Assembly: GCA_944327255.1 (NCBI GenBank)
Contig: CALVHA010000001.1
Coordinates: forward strand, 1 to 64,000
Reading direction: 5' to 3'
From: Candidatus Gastranaerophilales bacterium
Lineage (GTDB): Bacteria > Cyanobacteriota > Vampirovibrionia > Gastranaerophilales > Gastranaerophilaceae
DNA length: 64,000 bases
The notes beneath the pieces were generated by a model. That model searched no databases and was not told the origin of the DNA. It saw only the letters and a program-made list of their open reading frames with translations. Shown in pieces: positions 1 to 9,248 of this stretch. How positions within the stretch are numbered: the first letter of the stretch is position 1; each line of letters opens with the position of its first letter. Position numbers and translations under genes: made by a program.

Positions 1-54
1 CCTTATTCTCTTTTACGGTCTATTTATTATTTTTCTTTAATCTTTTTTCGCTTC

Positions 55-74
55 TTCGTTACATTTCGTTACAA
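55..74. repeat. Tandem 10-bp direct repeat TTCGTTACAW
   Basis: Two adjacent copies, TTCGTTACAT and TTCGTTACAA, lie beyond the terminator of the leftmost gene. On the minus strand they read TTGTAACGAA-type units. A similar pair of AACGAA units occurs at about 62180-62200. The role is unknown; a regulator-binding site is one possibility and chance similarity in AT-rich DNA is another. Bases 1-54 hold nothing else that I can identify. Confidence 0.3.
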
Positions 75-104
75 AAAAAGGATGCTGAATAAATTCAGCA
101 TCCT
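72..104 (-). terminator. Rho-independent terminator of the AsmA-like gene
   Basis: An 11-bp perfect stem (AGGATGCTGAA / TTCAGCATCCT) with a TAAA loop is followed on the minus strand by a run of seven T. It lies 19 bases past the stop of the AsmA-like gene. Confidence 0.85.
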
Positions 105-122
105 AAAATATAGTATAAATCA

Positions 123-3100
123 CTACTGCACAGCTGGTTCCGAGTCTTTTTTCTTAAAAAGATTTTTCAATTCATTAAAGCTGTCTTTTGTTTTTTGAAC
201 CTGTTCTTTAATATTATCTGCTGTATTTTTTGCAGCTTCTTTAACAGATTCTACACTTTTTTTAACGTCTTCAACATTATTTTTTCCAGTTTCTTTAAGA
301 GAATCAGTGCTAGTTTTAAGCTGTTCCTTAAGGCTTCCACCTGTAATTGCGGAGGTATCACAATTTGAAAGCCACTTAAAACTCTTAATAGATGATGCAC
401 TTGTAACATTTCCGGTAAATACAACTTTAAAGTCTTTAGTGTTAGTATTTCCTGTTGAAAGTGCAGGGATTTGTGATGTATTTTCTGTTTCTGGATTTGA
501 GGTCAGGGCGTTTAGAATTTTTGCAGTCTGGGCGCCGAATTTTGGAATATACGAAGTTAATTTAGTTGCAGAGAGTTCTCCGAGTGGCCCCAAAACAGCG
601 ACAATATCAGCGCCAAGTCTTCCAAGAATAATTACATTAGTATATCCAGAAATAAGATTATACTGACCTGTAACGAAGTAAGCAAGTGACGGTCCTGTAG
701 ACTTTACAGAAGAAAGATTTGCGACACCATTTTTAAGAGTAAGCATGCCAGTAATTGATTTAAAATTAGAAGCATTTTGCACAATAGGCATATTTCTAAT
801 CGGCGCAAGAGCAGCCTTGAGAATAGCATTTGCAGCAATATTTTGAGCTAGCAGCAGACTATCTAGAGTACCGATATTCGCATAATGTCCGTCTTTAACA
901 TTAAATGAAACATTTCCGGTAATAGATTTCATCATTGCATTAAAATCAGCCGCAAATGCGTTAAGTTTAAGTTTGGCATCAAAATCCAAAATTCCAGAGA
1001 GGGCATTAGGAATTCCTGCTGAAGCAGCTATAGCATTCACTGCATTCATATCAGAACCTGTCATATTCACCGTTGCTAATCCTGATATAATATTACATGT
1101 AATATTTCCGTTAATTGTTCCAGAAAAAGCATTTCCTTTAAGATTTTTGAGATAGAACACATTATTCTTTAAACCAAAATCTGATGTAAGGTTTGTTGCC
1201 GTAATTTTGCCTGTTTTAAATTTAGTGACAGAGCCTTTCCCATTCTGAATAACAATCCCCAAATTCTGCGGAGAAGACGATGATACCGCAGTACTGGCAG
1301 ACGAAGGACTATTAGAAGTACTCATGCCTGAAAAAGCAGCACCTAGAGTATCAGCATCAATCAAGTCTCCTTTAAAGTTAACTGATTTCATAATAATCCC
1401 CTTGAGGAAATTAGAACTTACAACGGCATCCGCACTCATAGAAGAATTATCAATTGTTATCAATGGAAGAGTAATATCAATATCATTTCCGCCAAGATCT
1501 GCCGTAATATTTTTAAGAGTAGTTTTAATTGACGGAAGCGAAACATTTAGAACAGATACAATACCTTTTATTGAAGGATTCATAAGGAAACCGTCCAAAA
1601 TAATATTTCCGTTAACACTTGCCTTTGAATTTGCAAAGCCCGGAATAGAAATCGTTTGAGTTGATAGTGTTTCAAGTTTCAAACCATTAAACTGTGGATT
1701 TGAAAGGTTATCGACACTTCCTGTAATCCTTACCAGCTGAGTTTTATCATTAACATCCAAAATATTTGTCTTAGTTGTAGCATACAAACCTGTATCAGTA
1801 AATTTAAGCGAATTATTTTCTATAGCAATATTCGAACGAATAAGCGAACTTTTACCAGAAATTCCACTAATATCAAAAACATGCAAATAACCAGAAGGAG
1901 TTGCCAAAATTTGAGCATCAACAATCTGCTGTTTGTCATTACCACTTATTTTAACAGATAGCGGCATTGCCCCCTTAGCTGAAAACATAGAACGAATATC
2001 TGCGGGAATCATATTTCGCAAATCGTCAGCAAGTAAGCTTCCCTCGGCTTTAAGATTAATTGCAAGCTTCTTTGTTGTATAGTCTGAAATCTTACCGGAA
2101 ATATCAATTTTAGAATTATCTAAAAGTAAATAAGTATCATCAATATTAATATCCTTTTCATCCAGCAGTATGTTAACCTGTGGAACAGCAAGAGAAAGGG
2201 CCGGATTAGCAACACTTATAGAATGAACACCAATGTTTCCTTTATAAGTTTTACCGTCCGATAAAATATTAATTTTTGAATCCGCAACCTTAATGGATGT
2301 TGATGAGGGCTTATTCAATACATTTACGTTATCAATAACAATATCTACAACAGGCTGAATATTTTTTAGCTTGCCACTGATAGAAGCATCCATTGAAACA
2401 GTGCCCGATTTAAAATCATTATCCCGCAGAATTGCAACCTGTCCAGCCGCCGCGAGCAAACCTTTTATAAGAAGCTTATCAGCCGTAAGATGCAAATCCG
2501 CCGTTGAATCATTTTTAATAGTACCGTATGCCCTCAAAGGATGAGATAAAATTGTAAAACCAAAATTCTTTAAATTAACCGTATCATTTGCAAAGTCAAT
2601 ATCTGCATTAATTTTATCAATTAAAAGATTATAAAGAGAATATTTAACTGATGCTGACGGAATTTTAAAATAACCGCTTGAAGTAATTGTTTTCATATCA
2701 GATTTAATGTTAAAATCCGCATCAATTCCACCAGAAGCAGTCAATGTATCTAAATCGTTATAATTAAAAGAGGAGGCAATACTCTTAAATACATTAAAAA
2801 TATTATTAATTTGAGCATTTGATTTCACTACAAAGTCAACTTTAGAAGAACCTTTCATTTCACCTGAAACTGTTGTAATCTCATTTTCCGCCGTATAAAG
2901 AGCAATATCGCTCACGACCTTTTTCCCATGGAAACTCAATTTTACATGACCCTCAGGAAGTTTTTTATCATTTACTGCAATCGTAAGATTTTCAATATCA
3001 ATAAGTCCGTCAATATGAATATTTTTCATATTCCCATAGGTCTTAATATCCGTTATAATATTGGCCTCAAGCTGATTTTTCTTAATCCCCTCGATAATAT

Positions 3101-3854
3101 CAATAATGTTAAACGCAATCGGTTCGGCTTTAACTTCTTCAGAATTATTCTGAGCAAATAATAAATCATTCAGGTCAATATTAGGCATGATTTTGTTAAA
3201 AATCTTTATATCATAATTAAAAGGAACAGTATCATCAAGAGTTATCGAACCATTGGTAGAAACTTTAATCTTTTTATTAAGAATAAAATCTGTAAGTTTT
3301 AAACTATCCCCACTAATTGAATATTTTTTATTATTTCTCATATCAATCAAAGAAAGGTCATAAAGTTTTACCCTTATATCCGGAAGATGATTTGAGAGTT
3401 TAAGCCCTAAAGGCAATCCCGTTATAGGAGCAGAAATTTCACTTTCTTCCGTATTTGATTGAGGAATATATTCTTCAATAAGAAACTTCCCATCAGGACG
3501 AACCTTCAAATCAGCTCTTATCCTGTCAGCCTTAACAACATCCACCTCAATCCTTCTTATTAAAAGAGGAAGCAGAGAAATTTTAACCTCAGCATTTTCA
3601 GTTGAGAAAAACTCTTCATCATCAGGATACATAAGACTGATATTATCTGCCTGAATCCCTGCCGTAAGTTTTGGGGTCGTAACAATAGAAATATTTTCAA
3701 GTTTTAATTTAAGTCCAAAAGAATTTTCAACAAGTTTGGCAATTTCATCGTTATATGAATTAACAAATCCCGTAAGAAAGAAAGGAACTATCAAGAATAA
3801 CACATAAAGAGTAACAATTAATAAACCTAAAATAATACCTGTTTTTTTTAACAT
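123..3854 (-). CDS. AsmA-family / DUF748-like envelope protein
   Basis: A very large (about 1243 aa) protein with one N-terminal membrane helix (roughly residues 5-28, MLKKTGIILGLLIVTLYVLF) followed by long beta-rich, low-complexity sequence. This is the layout of AsmA/TamB-like bridge proteins implicated in lipid movement or assembly at the outer membrane. Within the C-terminal 350 residues the stretch around GKGSVTKFKTGKITATNLTSD resembles the AsmA C-terminal domain. The last 60 residues are a Lys/Glu-rich predicted helix. The start was taken at the ATG at 3854, eight bases after GAGGG; the GTG two codons earlier sits too close to that site. The gene is monocistronic, with its own terminator. 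The family call is good; the substrate is unknown. Confidence 0.75.
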   Translation of the reverse strand: MLKKTGIILGLLIVTLYVLFLIVPFFLTGFVNSYNDEIAKLVENSFGLKLKLENISIVTTPKLTAGIQADNISLMYPDDEEFFSTENAEVKISLLPLLIRRIEVDVVKADRIRADLKVRPDGKFLIEEYIPQSNTEESEISAPITGLPLGLKLSNHLPDIRVKLYDLSLIDMRNNKKYSISGDSLKLTDFILNKKIKVSTNGSITLDDTVPFNYDIKIFNKIMPNIDLNDLLFAQNNSEEVKAEPIAFNIIDIIEGIKKNQLEANIITDIKTYGNMKNIHIDGLIDIENLTIAVNDKKLPEGHVKLSFHGKKVVSDIALYTAENEITTVSGEMKGSSKVDFVVKSNAQINNIFNVFKSIASSFNYNDLDTLTASGGIDADFNIKSDMKTITSSGYFKIPSASVKYSLYNLLIDKINADIDFANDTVNLKNFGFTILSHPLRAYGTIKNDSTADLHLTADKLLIKGLLAAAGQVAILRDNDFKSGTVSMDASISGKLKNIQPVVDIVIDNVNVLNKPSSTSIKVADSKINILSDGKTYKGNIGVHSISVANPALSLAVPQVNILLDEKDINIDDTYLLLDNSKIDISGKISDYTTKKLAINLKAEGSLLADDLRNMIPADIRSMFSAKGAMPLSVKISGNDKQQIVDAQILATPSGYLHVFDISGISGKSSLIRSNIAIENNSLKFTDTGLYATTKTNILDVNDKTQLVRITGSVDNLSNPQFNGLKLETLSTQTISIPGFANSKASVNGNIILDGFLMNPSIKGIVSVLNVSLPSIKTTLKNITADLGGNDIDITLPLITIDNSSMSADAVVSSNFLKGIIMKSVNFKGDLIDADTLGAAFSGMSTSNSPSSASTAVSSSSPQNLGIVIQNGKGSVTKFKTGKITATNLTSDFGLKNNVFYLKNLKGNAFSGTINGNITCNIISGLATVNMTGSDMNAVNAIAASAGIPNALSGILDFDAKLKLNAFAADFNAMMKSITGNVSFNVKDGHYANIGTLDSLLLAQNIAANAILKAALAPIRNMPIVQNASNFKSITGMLTLKNGVANLSSVKSTGPSLAYFVTGQYNLISGYTNVIILGRLGADIVAVLGPLGELSATKLTSYIPKFGAQTAKILNALTSNPETENTSQIPALSTGNTNTKDFKVVFTGNVTSASSIKSFKWLSNCDTSAITGGSLKEQLKTSTDSLKETGKNNVEDVKKSVESVKEAAKNTADNIKEQVQKTKDSFNELKNLFKKKDSEPAVQ

Positions 3855-3896
3855 AAACACATCCCTCTTAACTAACTTATAGAGTGATTATAACAT

Positions 3897-3927
3897 AAAA
3901 AAACTCCCGATAAAATACGGGAGTTTT
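3897..3927 (-). terminator. Terminator downstream of ctpA
   Basis: Stem AAAACTCCCG / CGGGAGTTTT with an 8-base loop, followed by a T run on the minus strand. It separates ctpA from the AsmA-like gene, so the two are probably independent transcripts. Confidence 0.85.
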
Positions 3928-3945
3928 CATTATTTTTATTATTTA

Positions 3946-5166
3946 TTAGAAAGAAGCAACCGTTCTTCCTGCAGATAATTGTTCAAGAATTTCTATAGCC
4001 TTCTTCAATTGAACATCATCTTTATTTTTAATATTTTCTTCAGTCAATTTTACAACAACATCAGGAGTAATACCTTTTTTATTAATATCAGTACCATTAG
4101 GTGTCAAGTACTTTTGAATTGTAATATTAACACCTGCCTCGTAAGGAAGCTTGTTAATTTCCTGAACTAAACCTTTCCCGAAAGACTGTTCCCCGACAAT
4201 TACTGCTCTTCCATTATCTTTCATCGCCCCCGAAAAAATTTCGCTTGCAGATGCAGAACCTTTATTAATCAAGACAACAACCGGTTTTTTAGTAACAACA
4301 CCTCTGGTCGCACTTTGGGTTTCACGATATCCGTCGCGATCAACTGTTGATACAATAACACCGTCATTCAGAAACATATCTGAAATATAAATTGCATTAC
4401 TCAACAAGCCGCCAGGATTTGAACGCAAGTCAATAATAAAACCTTTCTTATTATATCCCTGCTCTAAAATTGAACGAAATTCAGTTCCGGCATTTCGGCT
4501 TATAAAAGAACTTAATCTTATATAAGAAATATCATCCGGCATTTTAATATTGTCAGGAAGTTTCTGTGAAATAGATTTAATTTCAATATTAGCTCTGGTT
4601 ACAGTGTACAACTTAGGTTCCTGATCTTTACGTTTGATAAGCAAAGTAACTTGAGTTCCTTCTTTACCCCTAATTTGATCGGCAGCCTTATCGACAGTAA
4701 TGCCTTTTGTACTCTTACCATCAATCTCTAAAATTTCATCATCGGCTTTCAACCCCGCTTTTTCTGCCGGAGTATCTTCTATTGGAGCAATAACCGTAAG
4801 TTTACCGTCTTTAACCGCAATTTGGATCCCTATACCCTTTAAAGACCCCTTAATAGAACTTGTTTCTTCTGCAAATTCTTTAGGATCAAGGAATTTCGTA
4901 TATGGATCATTCAAACTTGCAATCATTGTATTAATTGCAACATAAGCATCCTCATTTGTCACAATTTGTTTGTCATATTTATGACGCCACTTTTGCCAAT
5001 CCTGAGCATTATTTGTTTGATCAACATATTTCATATTTATTAATCTCCATACTTGATCATACAAATCAATTGGCGAATACGCCATCACATTGTTGTGAAT
5101 AACACAACCAAAAAGTACTACAAATGCACCCAAAAATATCAAGCTTTTCTTCATAAGTTTTCTCAT
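3946..5166 (-). CDS. ctpA: Carboxyl-terminal processing protease (S41 family)
   Basis: A 406-aa S41 peptidase. An N-terminal hydrophobic segment (residues 8-22) would export or anchor it. A PDZ domain spans about 105-180 (GIGIQIAVKDGKLTV, then PAEKAGLKADDEILEIDG). The catalytic region contains GSASASEI at about 303-310 for the nucleophilic serine and SFGKGLVQ with the general-base lysine near 331. Length is normal for bacterial CtpA. It should process or degrade periplasmic proteins from their C-termini. Start: ATG at 5166 behind GGAGG with 12 bases spacing; a second in-frame ATG four codons on has no better site. In photosynthetic relatives CtpA matures D1, but no photosystem genes are seen here, so a general envelope protease role is inferred. 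Confidence 0.93.
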   Translation of the reverse strand: MRKLMKKSLIFLGAFVVLFGCVIHNNVMAYSPIDLYDQVWRLINMKYVDQTNNAQDWQKWRHKYDKQIVTNEDAYVAINTMIASLNDPYTKFLDPKEFAEETSSIKGSLKGIGIQIAVKDGKLTVIAPIEDTPAEKAGLKADDEILEIDGKSTKGITVDKAADQIRGKEGTQVTLLIKRKDQEPKLYTVTRANIEIKSISQKLPDNIKMPDDISYIRLSSFISRNAGTEFRSILEQGYNKKGFIIDLRSNPGGLLSNAIYISDMFLNDGVIVSTVDRDGYRETQSATRGVVTKKPVVVLINKGSASASEIFSGAMKDNGRAVIVGEQSFGKGLVQEINKLPYEAGVNITIQKYLTPNGTDINKKGITPDVVVKLTEENIKNKDDVQLKKAIEILEQLSAGRTVASF

Positions 5167-5339
5167 TCTCTAGTTTTTCCTCCAGATTACCCTTAATCAC
5201 TATTTTCGCTCAAGCTTATATACATAGATGTTTTTTCTAAAAAAAAGTTTCCGTCAAAAATTTTAAGTCGAAAATAATAACTTTAAGTAACTTGTAAAAT
5301 TATAATAACACAAGATATTTTTTTTGTATATCCCGATTA

Positions 5340-6095
5340 TTATAATCCGGAGCTATGGTTGTAATTAAAAATATTTTTACAGGAAGATTTTGCATCCCAA
5401 CCGATATCGTTACAATGCAAGTAATCCATATTAGAGCGTGTGACAACCCAAGCAGTACAACCTAATCCACTCGTCTTATTCAAACAATTAGTATCAAAAG
5501 CGAATTGCTGCTCGTTTTCTAAACCTGCAGGGAAAAGCCCCGTTTTCGTGATATAAAATTTATAAACATCATACCCAAACTGATTTGGATGCCTTTCACC
5601 ATTTATATCAATAAAAACCTCTGCACAAATATTTTCTAACGCTCTACCAGTTCCATAAGCTGTATCACATGCATTACTCAAAACTTTAAACGCAAACAAT
5701 GTACCATCAACAATTTGAAAAGTTGAATAAGATGCGTTTGTTCCAGGATTTATAGAGGAAGAAGAATTGTTTAAATAAATGATATTATTATCCGGCCAAC
5801 AACCTCCGTCAGTTTGACAATCCTTCCAAACACTGTAATATGGAGAAATATATTTTTGGATTGTCTTTGCACCTTCAGAATTTCCTTCCTCTCCAAGACT
5901 CCAGTAATTAGGCGCACCATTTTCAACCAGAGCCAATGCATAAGCCTGTGTTATATTGCTATATGCTTTTTTTAATCGTGTCACAATCTCCTTTTCCCTA
6001 TAACTTGCTATAAGTACAGGCATTGTAATTGCCGCAACAACCCCTATTATACCAATTGTTATTAAGACCTCTGCAAGAGTAAACCCCTTTTTCAT
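5340..6095 (-). CDS. Type IV pilin-like protein (prepilin N-terminus)
   Basis: A 251-aa protein with a short Lys-rich leader (MKKG) and the prepilin peptidase/methylation segment FTLAEVLITIGIIGVVAA, then a helix continuing with YREKEIVTRLKKAYSN. Cleavage would fall between G4 and F5. The C-terminal part has six or more Cys (for example ACDTAYGTG, DTNCLNK, LHCNDIGW) and conserved FIDINGERHPNQFGYDVY-like sequence, seen in major or minor pilin-like secreted proteins. ATG at 6095 follows GGAGA. The approximately 170-base gap to ctpA is AT-rich with no clear terminator. It is isolated from any pilus assembly genes in this window. Function beyond a pilin/pseudopilin fold is not evident. Confidence 0.85.
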   Translation of the reverse strand: MKKGFTLAEVLITIGIIGVVAAITMPVLIASYREKEIVTRLKKAYSNITQAYALALVENGAPNYWSLGEEGNSEGAKTIQKYISPYYSVWKDCQTDGGCWPDNNIIYLNNSSSSINPGTNASYSTFQIVDGTLFAFKVLSNACDTAYGTGRALENICAEVFIDINGERHPNQFGYDVYKFYITKTGLFPAGLENEQQFAFDTNCLNKTSGLGCTAWVVTRSNMDYLHCNDIGWDAKSSCKNIFNYNHSSGL

Positions 6096-6231
6096 ATTTT
6101 CTCCATATTTTTTTATTATAATAACATTTTTTTCAATCTAGTGCAATATAAGTCAGGAATATAGGCTATCTGAGGGATATAAAAAATATAAGCAGAAATT
6201 ATACTCCTATAAAATTCGGGAGGAAAACACA

Positions 6232-6540
6232 ATGTCAAAACCTATTTCAAAATCAATTATGAAAGTTGCAGAATCAGCCGGTTCAAACAAAATTGTACTC
6301 TTTACAAATCATTTAAAAATTGACGGAAATTTATACATCAAAGAAGGAAAATGTGAAGAATGTCATGATGACATATTAACCATATCCAACGTTCTTGTGT
6401 GCAGACTAAATGACTACTGTACATGTGAGGATGATGAATGTGAATGTAATGACTATGTTTGTTTCAGATATGACTGGCTGAATGTAAGTATAGATAGTAT
6501 AGTCGCTTACAGTATTCTAACAGAGAACAATGATGAATAA
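6232..6540 (+). CDS. Small Cys-rich acidic protein, unknown function
   Basis: A 102-aa cytosolic protein with no signal peptide. The middle holds clustered cysteines (CEECHD, then CTCEDDECEC) that could bind a metal; flanking segments are alternating hydrophobic residues suggesting beta strands (ILTISNVLVCRL, WLNVSIDSIVAYSIL). ATG follows GGGAGG with 8-base spacing, and a clear terminator follows, so this is a real single-gene unit. I do not recognise the family. Its strand pattern loosely resembles the 115-aa protein at 45552. Function unknown. Confidence 0.7.
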   Translation: MSKPISKSIMKVAESAGSNKIVLFTNHLKIDGNLYIKEGKCEECHDDILTISNVLVCRLNDYCTCEDDECECNDYVCFRYDWLNVSIDSIVAYSILTENNDE

Positions 6541-6550
6541 TCCTCAAAAG

Positions 6551-6575
6551 ACTCCCTAAATTAAGGGAGTTTTTT
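6551..6575 (+). terminator. Rho-independent terminator
   Basis: Stem ACTCCCT / AGGGAGT with a 6-base AT loop followed by TTTTTT, 10 bases after the stop of the Cys-rich protein gene. Confidence 0.85.
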
Positions 6576-6705
6576 GACACCATATAAGCTTATTTGAATA
6601 AAACAATTAAAATTATAATAATTTAAAGAACTAACCCTATATCTTTTTGATTGGCGGGTGAAAACAGCTAAAAAAAGAAGATAATTTAATAAAAAGGGAG
6701 ATATT

Positions 6706-7380
6706 ATGATTATTAGAATTTTGATAATAGCAATTTTATTTAGCTTTAATATTTCTGTAAACGAAGTATTTGCAGGACAATTAATTCCTGATGAAGAAGT
6801 AAATATAACGGTTTATGAAAGAATAAATCCAGCAATTGTCGCGATAGATGCCGAACTTGATGATGGAGTATCTGCAGGAACTGGCTGTATTGTAAGTTCT
6901 GACGGAATGATTTTAACAGGCTCTCACGTAATAGAAGGCGGAACATCAATAGAAGTTACAATGTTTGACGGGCAGATTTATAAAGCTCAGGTAATTTCAA
7001 AAATGGGCAAAAACAAAGACCTTGCACTTTTAAAAATCAATCCTAAAAAACCGCTTCAAACAATAAAATTCGGAGATTCCGAAAAAATCAAAGTCGGACA
7101 AAAGGTACTTGCGATAGGAAATCCTTTTGGCTTTGCAGGAACACTCACTCAGGGTATTATTTCCAGAATAGATAAAGATAAAGGACGGATTCAGACCGAT
7201 GCAGCGATAAATCCAGGATGTTCAGGCGGACCTCTTCTGAACTCATCCGGAGAAGTTATCGGAATTAATCAATCTATTTATAATCCGGATAATAATATTT
7301 CAAATATAGGGATAGGATTTGCAATTCCTATAAACGATGCAAAAGCCTTTATTCAACTTGCCAAAGTAAGCAAGAAATAA
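6706..7380 (+). CDS. Secreted trypsin-like (HtrA/DegP-type) serine protease without PDZ
   Basis: A 224-aa protein with a signal peptide (cleavage probably after VFA, residue 23). The chymotrypsin fold carries His74 (TGSHVIEGG), Asp105 (NKDLALLKI) and Ser173 in NPGCSGGPL, so the triad is intact; the usual GNSGGP is GCSGGP here. The protein ends soon after the protease domain, so the C-terminal PDZ domain of typical HtrA is absent. ATG follows AAGGGAG. The neighbour downstream is a membrane histidine kinase with its own promoter, so a link to envelope stress sensing is possible but only inferred from position. Confidence 0.9.
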   Translation: MIIRILIIAILFSFNISVNEVFAGQLIPDEEVNITVYERINPAIVAIDAELDDGVSAGTGCIVSSDGMILTGSHVIEGGTSIEVTMFDGQIYKAQVISKMGKNKDLALLKINPKKPLQTIKFGDSEKIKVGQKVLAIGNPFGFAGTLTQGIISRIDKDKGRIQTDAAINPGCSGGPLLNSSGEVIGINQSIYNPDNNISNIGIGFAIPINDAKAFIQLAKVSKK

Positions 7381-7387
7381 AAAAATC

Positions 7388-7416
7388 TTGACGGCAAAGT
7401 TTATAAATGCGATAAT
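7388..7416 (+). promoter_or_regulatory. Sigma70-type promoter of the histidine kinase (leaderless)
   Basis: TTGACG, 17-base spacer, GATAAT, with an upstream TGC making an extended -10. The hexamer ends exactly six bases before the ATG at 7423, placing the expected transcription start on the A of the start codon. No Shine-Dalgarno is present. Confidence 0.75.
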
Positions 7417-7422
7417 GCGGTT

Positions 7423-9210
7423 ATGAACGAAAAAGGTAATTTAACGGCGCAAAACCGTCTTATAATTTTTGGTTTGTTATTAAGTACTGCCCTGATTATT
7501 GCGATTGCAATATTTGCGATTTTTAATATCCAGAAAAAACTCAATGAGGGGTATCAAAATTTCGGACAGGTAATTTCAAAAACTCTTGCAATTGAGAGTG
7601 CTGAAATTATAAAAGATTTACCTCAAGAACAGATAAAAAAAACTTTAAAAAATCATTCTGATACCCTTTTAATGGGGCATAGCGATATTGTTCTTATAGA
7701 ATTCAGAGATGTAAACGGGAATTTAATATATTCAGCAAAAAATCAATCTGAAAAGGGATTAAGACCAATTATTACAGTAAACTCTCCGCTTACAATTCCA
7801 GGAGATGTCCAAACTTACGGTTCTGTCACTGTTGGATTATCCGGTAGAATTGTTTCTCAAATAACCTCAACAACAAGAGCCTCTCTTCTGTTTGTATTTT
7901 CAGTAGCATGGCTCGTATTTGCGTTTGTAATATTAATAAATACATATCTTATTACAAGAGAACTCAGAATACTACAAAACGGAGTACGGAAAATTTCAAC
8001 CGGAGAATTCGGCTACAAAATTGAAGGTCAGGATGTAAGCTCCGAAGTTGAAGATTTATTTAATGCTTTTAACGATATGTCAAACAGACTTCATATATAT
8101 GAAGAACAAAATATTGACAGAATTATGCTTGAAAGGAACAAGTTTGAAGCAGTTCTAATGAGTATTGCAAACGGGGTTGTAGTATGCGATGACAATGACA
8201 ATGTTGTCTTAATTAACAATCACGCACAAACCCTTCTGGAAGTCACGGAAGAGCAGCTTTTAAATACAAAAATTCAAAACTACATTGACACTTCTGAAAA
8301 TTATTGTTTCAAAGAAAAAATTGAACAATTTAAAGACACTCCGCTCGAAATTATTGAAAAAAAACCTATTGAATTTAATATAAATGTAGATAATAAAGTA
8401 ATAAAATCAATTATTTCACCAATGTTCACGAGGAATAAAGATTACGTAGGCTACATAATTGTACTGATTGATATGACAAAGGAAGCCGAAATGGATAAAA
8501 TGAGAGCAAACTTTATCTCAAATGTTTCTCACGAATTAAGAACGCCTGTGACTGTTTTAAGAAGCTATATTGATACATTATACAATTATGGTAATGAATT
8601 TGACTACGACACACAAAAAGAATTCATAGGAACAATAAATCAGGAAATAATAAGACTTCAAGGTATGGTTAATGATATTCTTGATTTTTCAAGAATGGAA
8701 TCTAATGCTCCAATGGAAAAAACTCTTAATAATATAACAGAAGTGGTAGAAAATTGTGTTGAGCAAGTTAAAGTTTTGACTAAGGAACATAATCTTACAA
8801 TTTCAGTTCATAAAGATGAGAACATACCAGAATTTATGTTCAATTTCAGTGGAATTGAACGTGCTTTAACAAACTTTTTATCAAATGCCATTAAATATTC
8901 TCCGGAAAATTCTACGATAGAAGTTTGTGTACATAACCTTACAGACACAAATGAAGTAGAAGTTACGGTCACAGACAGTGGCTGCGGAATTGCGCCGGAA
9001 CACCAGAAAAAAATATTTGACAGATTTTATCGTGTCGAAAATAACACCCACACGATAAAGGGAACAGGTCTAGGACTGCATCTGGTAAAAACAACTATAG
9101 AAAAATACCATAACGGAAAAGTTTTTGTAAAATCAGAAGTTGGGAAAGGATCAACATTCGGATTTATCCTGCCAGCAGTTGTTGAAGTTGAAAGTGAAAA
9201 AGTAATATAG
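7423..9210 (+). CDS. PhoR/WalK-like membrane sensor histidine kinase
   Basis: A 595-aa two-component sensor. Transmembrane helices at about 13-34 and 158-182 bracket a 120-residue extracytoplasmic domain; a HAMP linker follows (to about 232), then a PAS-like domain (about 245-355), HisKA with His370 in NVSHELRTP, and HATPase_c with N box NFLSNAIKYSP, G1 DSGCGIAPEH and G2 GTGLGLHLV. All catalytic boxes are intact. No response regulator gene adjoins it, so the partner must be elsewhere. The promoter -10 hexamer sits six bases from the ATG and no ribosome site is visible, so the message is predicted to be leaderless. The signal sensed is unknown. Confidence 0.92.
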   Translation: MNEKGNLTAQNRLIIFGLLLSTALIIAIAIFAIFNIQKKLNEGYQNFGQVISKTLAIESAEIIKDLPQEQIKKTLKNHSDTLLMGHSDIVLIEFRDVNGNLIYSAKNQSEKGLRPIITVNSPLTIPGDVQTYGSVTVGLSGRIVSQITSTTRASLLFVFSVAWLVFAFVILINTYLITRELRILQNGVRKISTGEFGYKIEGQDVSSEVEDLFNAFNDMSNRLHIYEEQNIDRIMLERNKFEAVLMSIANGVVVCDDNDNVVLINNHAQTLLEVTEEQLLNTKIQNYIDTSENYCFKEKIEQFKDTPLEIIEKKPIEFNINVDNKVIKSIISPMFTRNKDYVGYIIVLIDMTKEAEMDKMRANFISNVSHELRTPVTVLRSYIDTLYNYGNEFDYDTQKEFIGTINQEIIRLQGMVNDILDFSRMESNAPMEKTLNNITEVVENCVEQVKVLTKEHNLTISVHKDENIPEFMFNFSGIERALTNFLSNAIKYSPENSTIEVCVHNLTDTNEVEVTVTDSGCGIAPEHQKKIFDRFYRVENNTHTIKGTGLGLHLVKTTIEKYHNGKVFVKSEVGKGSTFGFILPAVVEVESEKVI

Positions 9211-9248
9211 CATCAAACAGGAAAAATATAATCAATAAATCTTTCAGA

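Noticed and set aside
307..1659. Several plus-strand open frames of 60-120 codons opposite the AsmA-like gene
   Set aside because: They have no ribosome sites or family motifs and lie antisense to a long, convincing gene; they are mirror frames of biased codon use.
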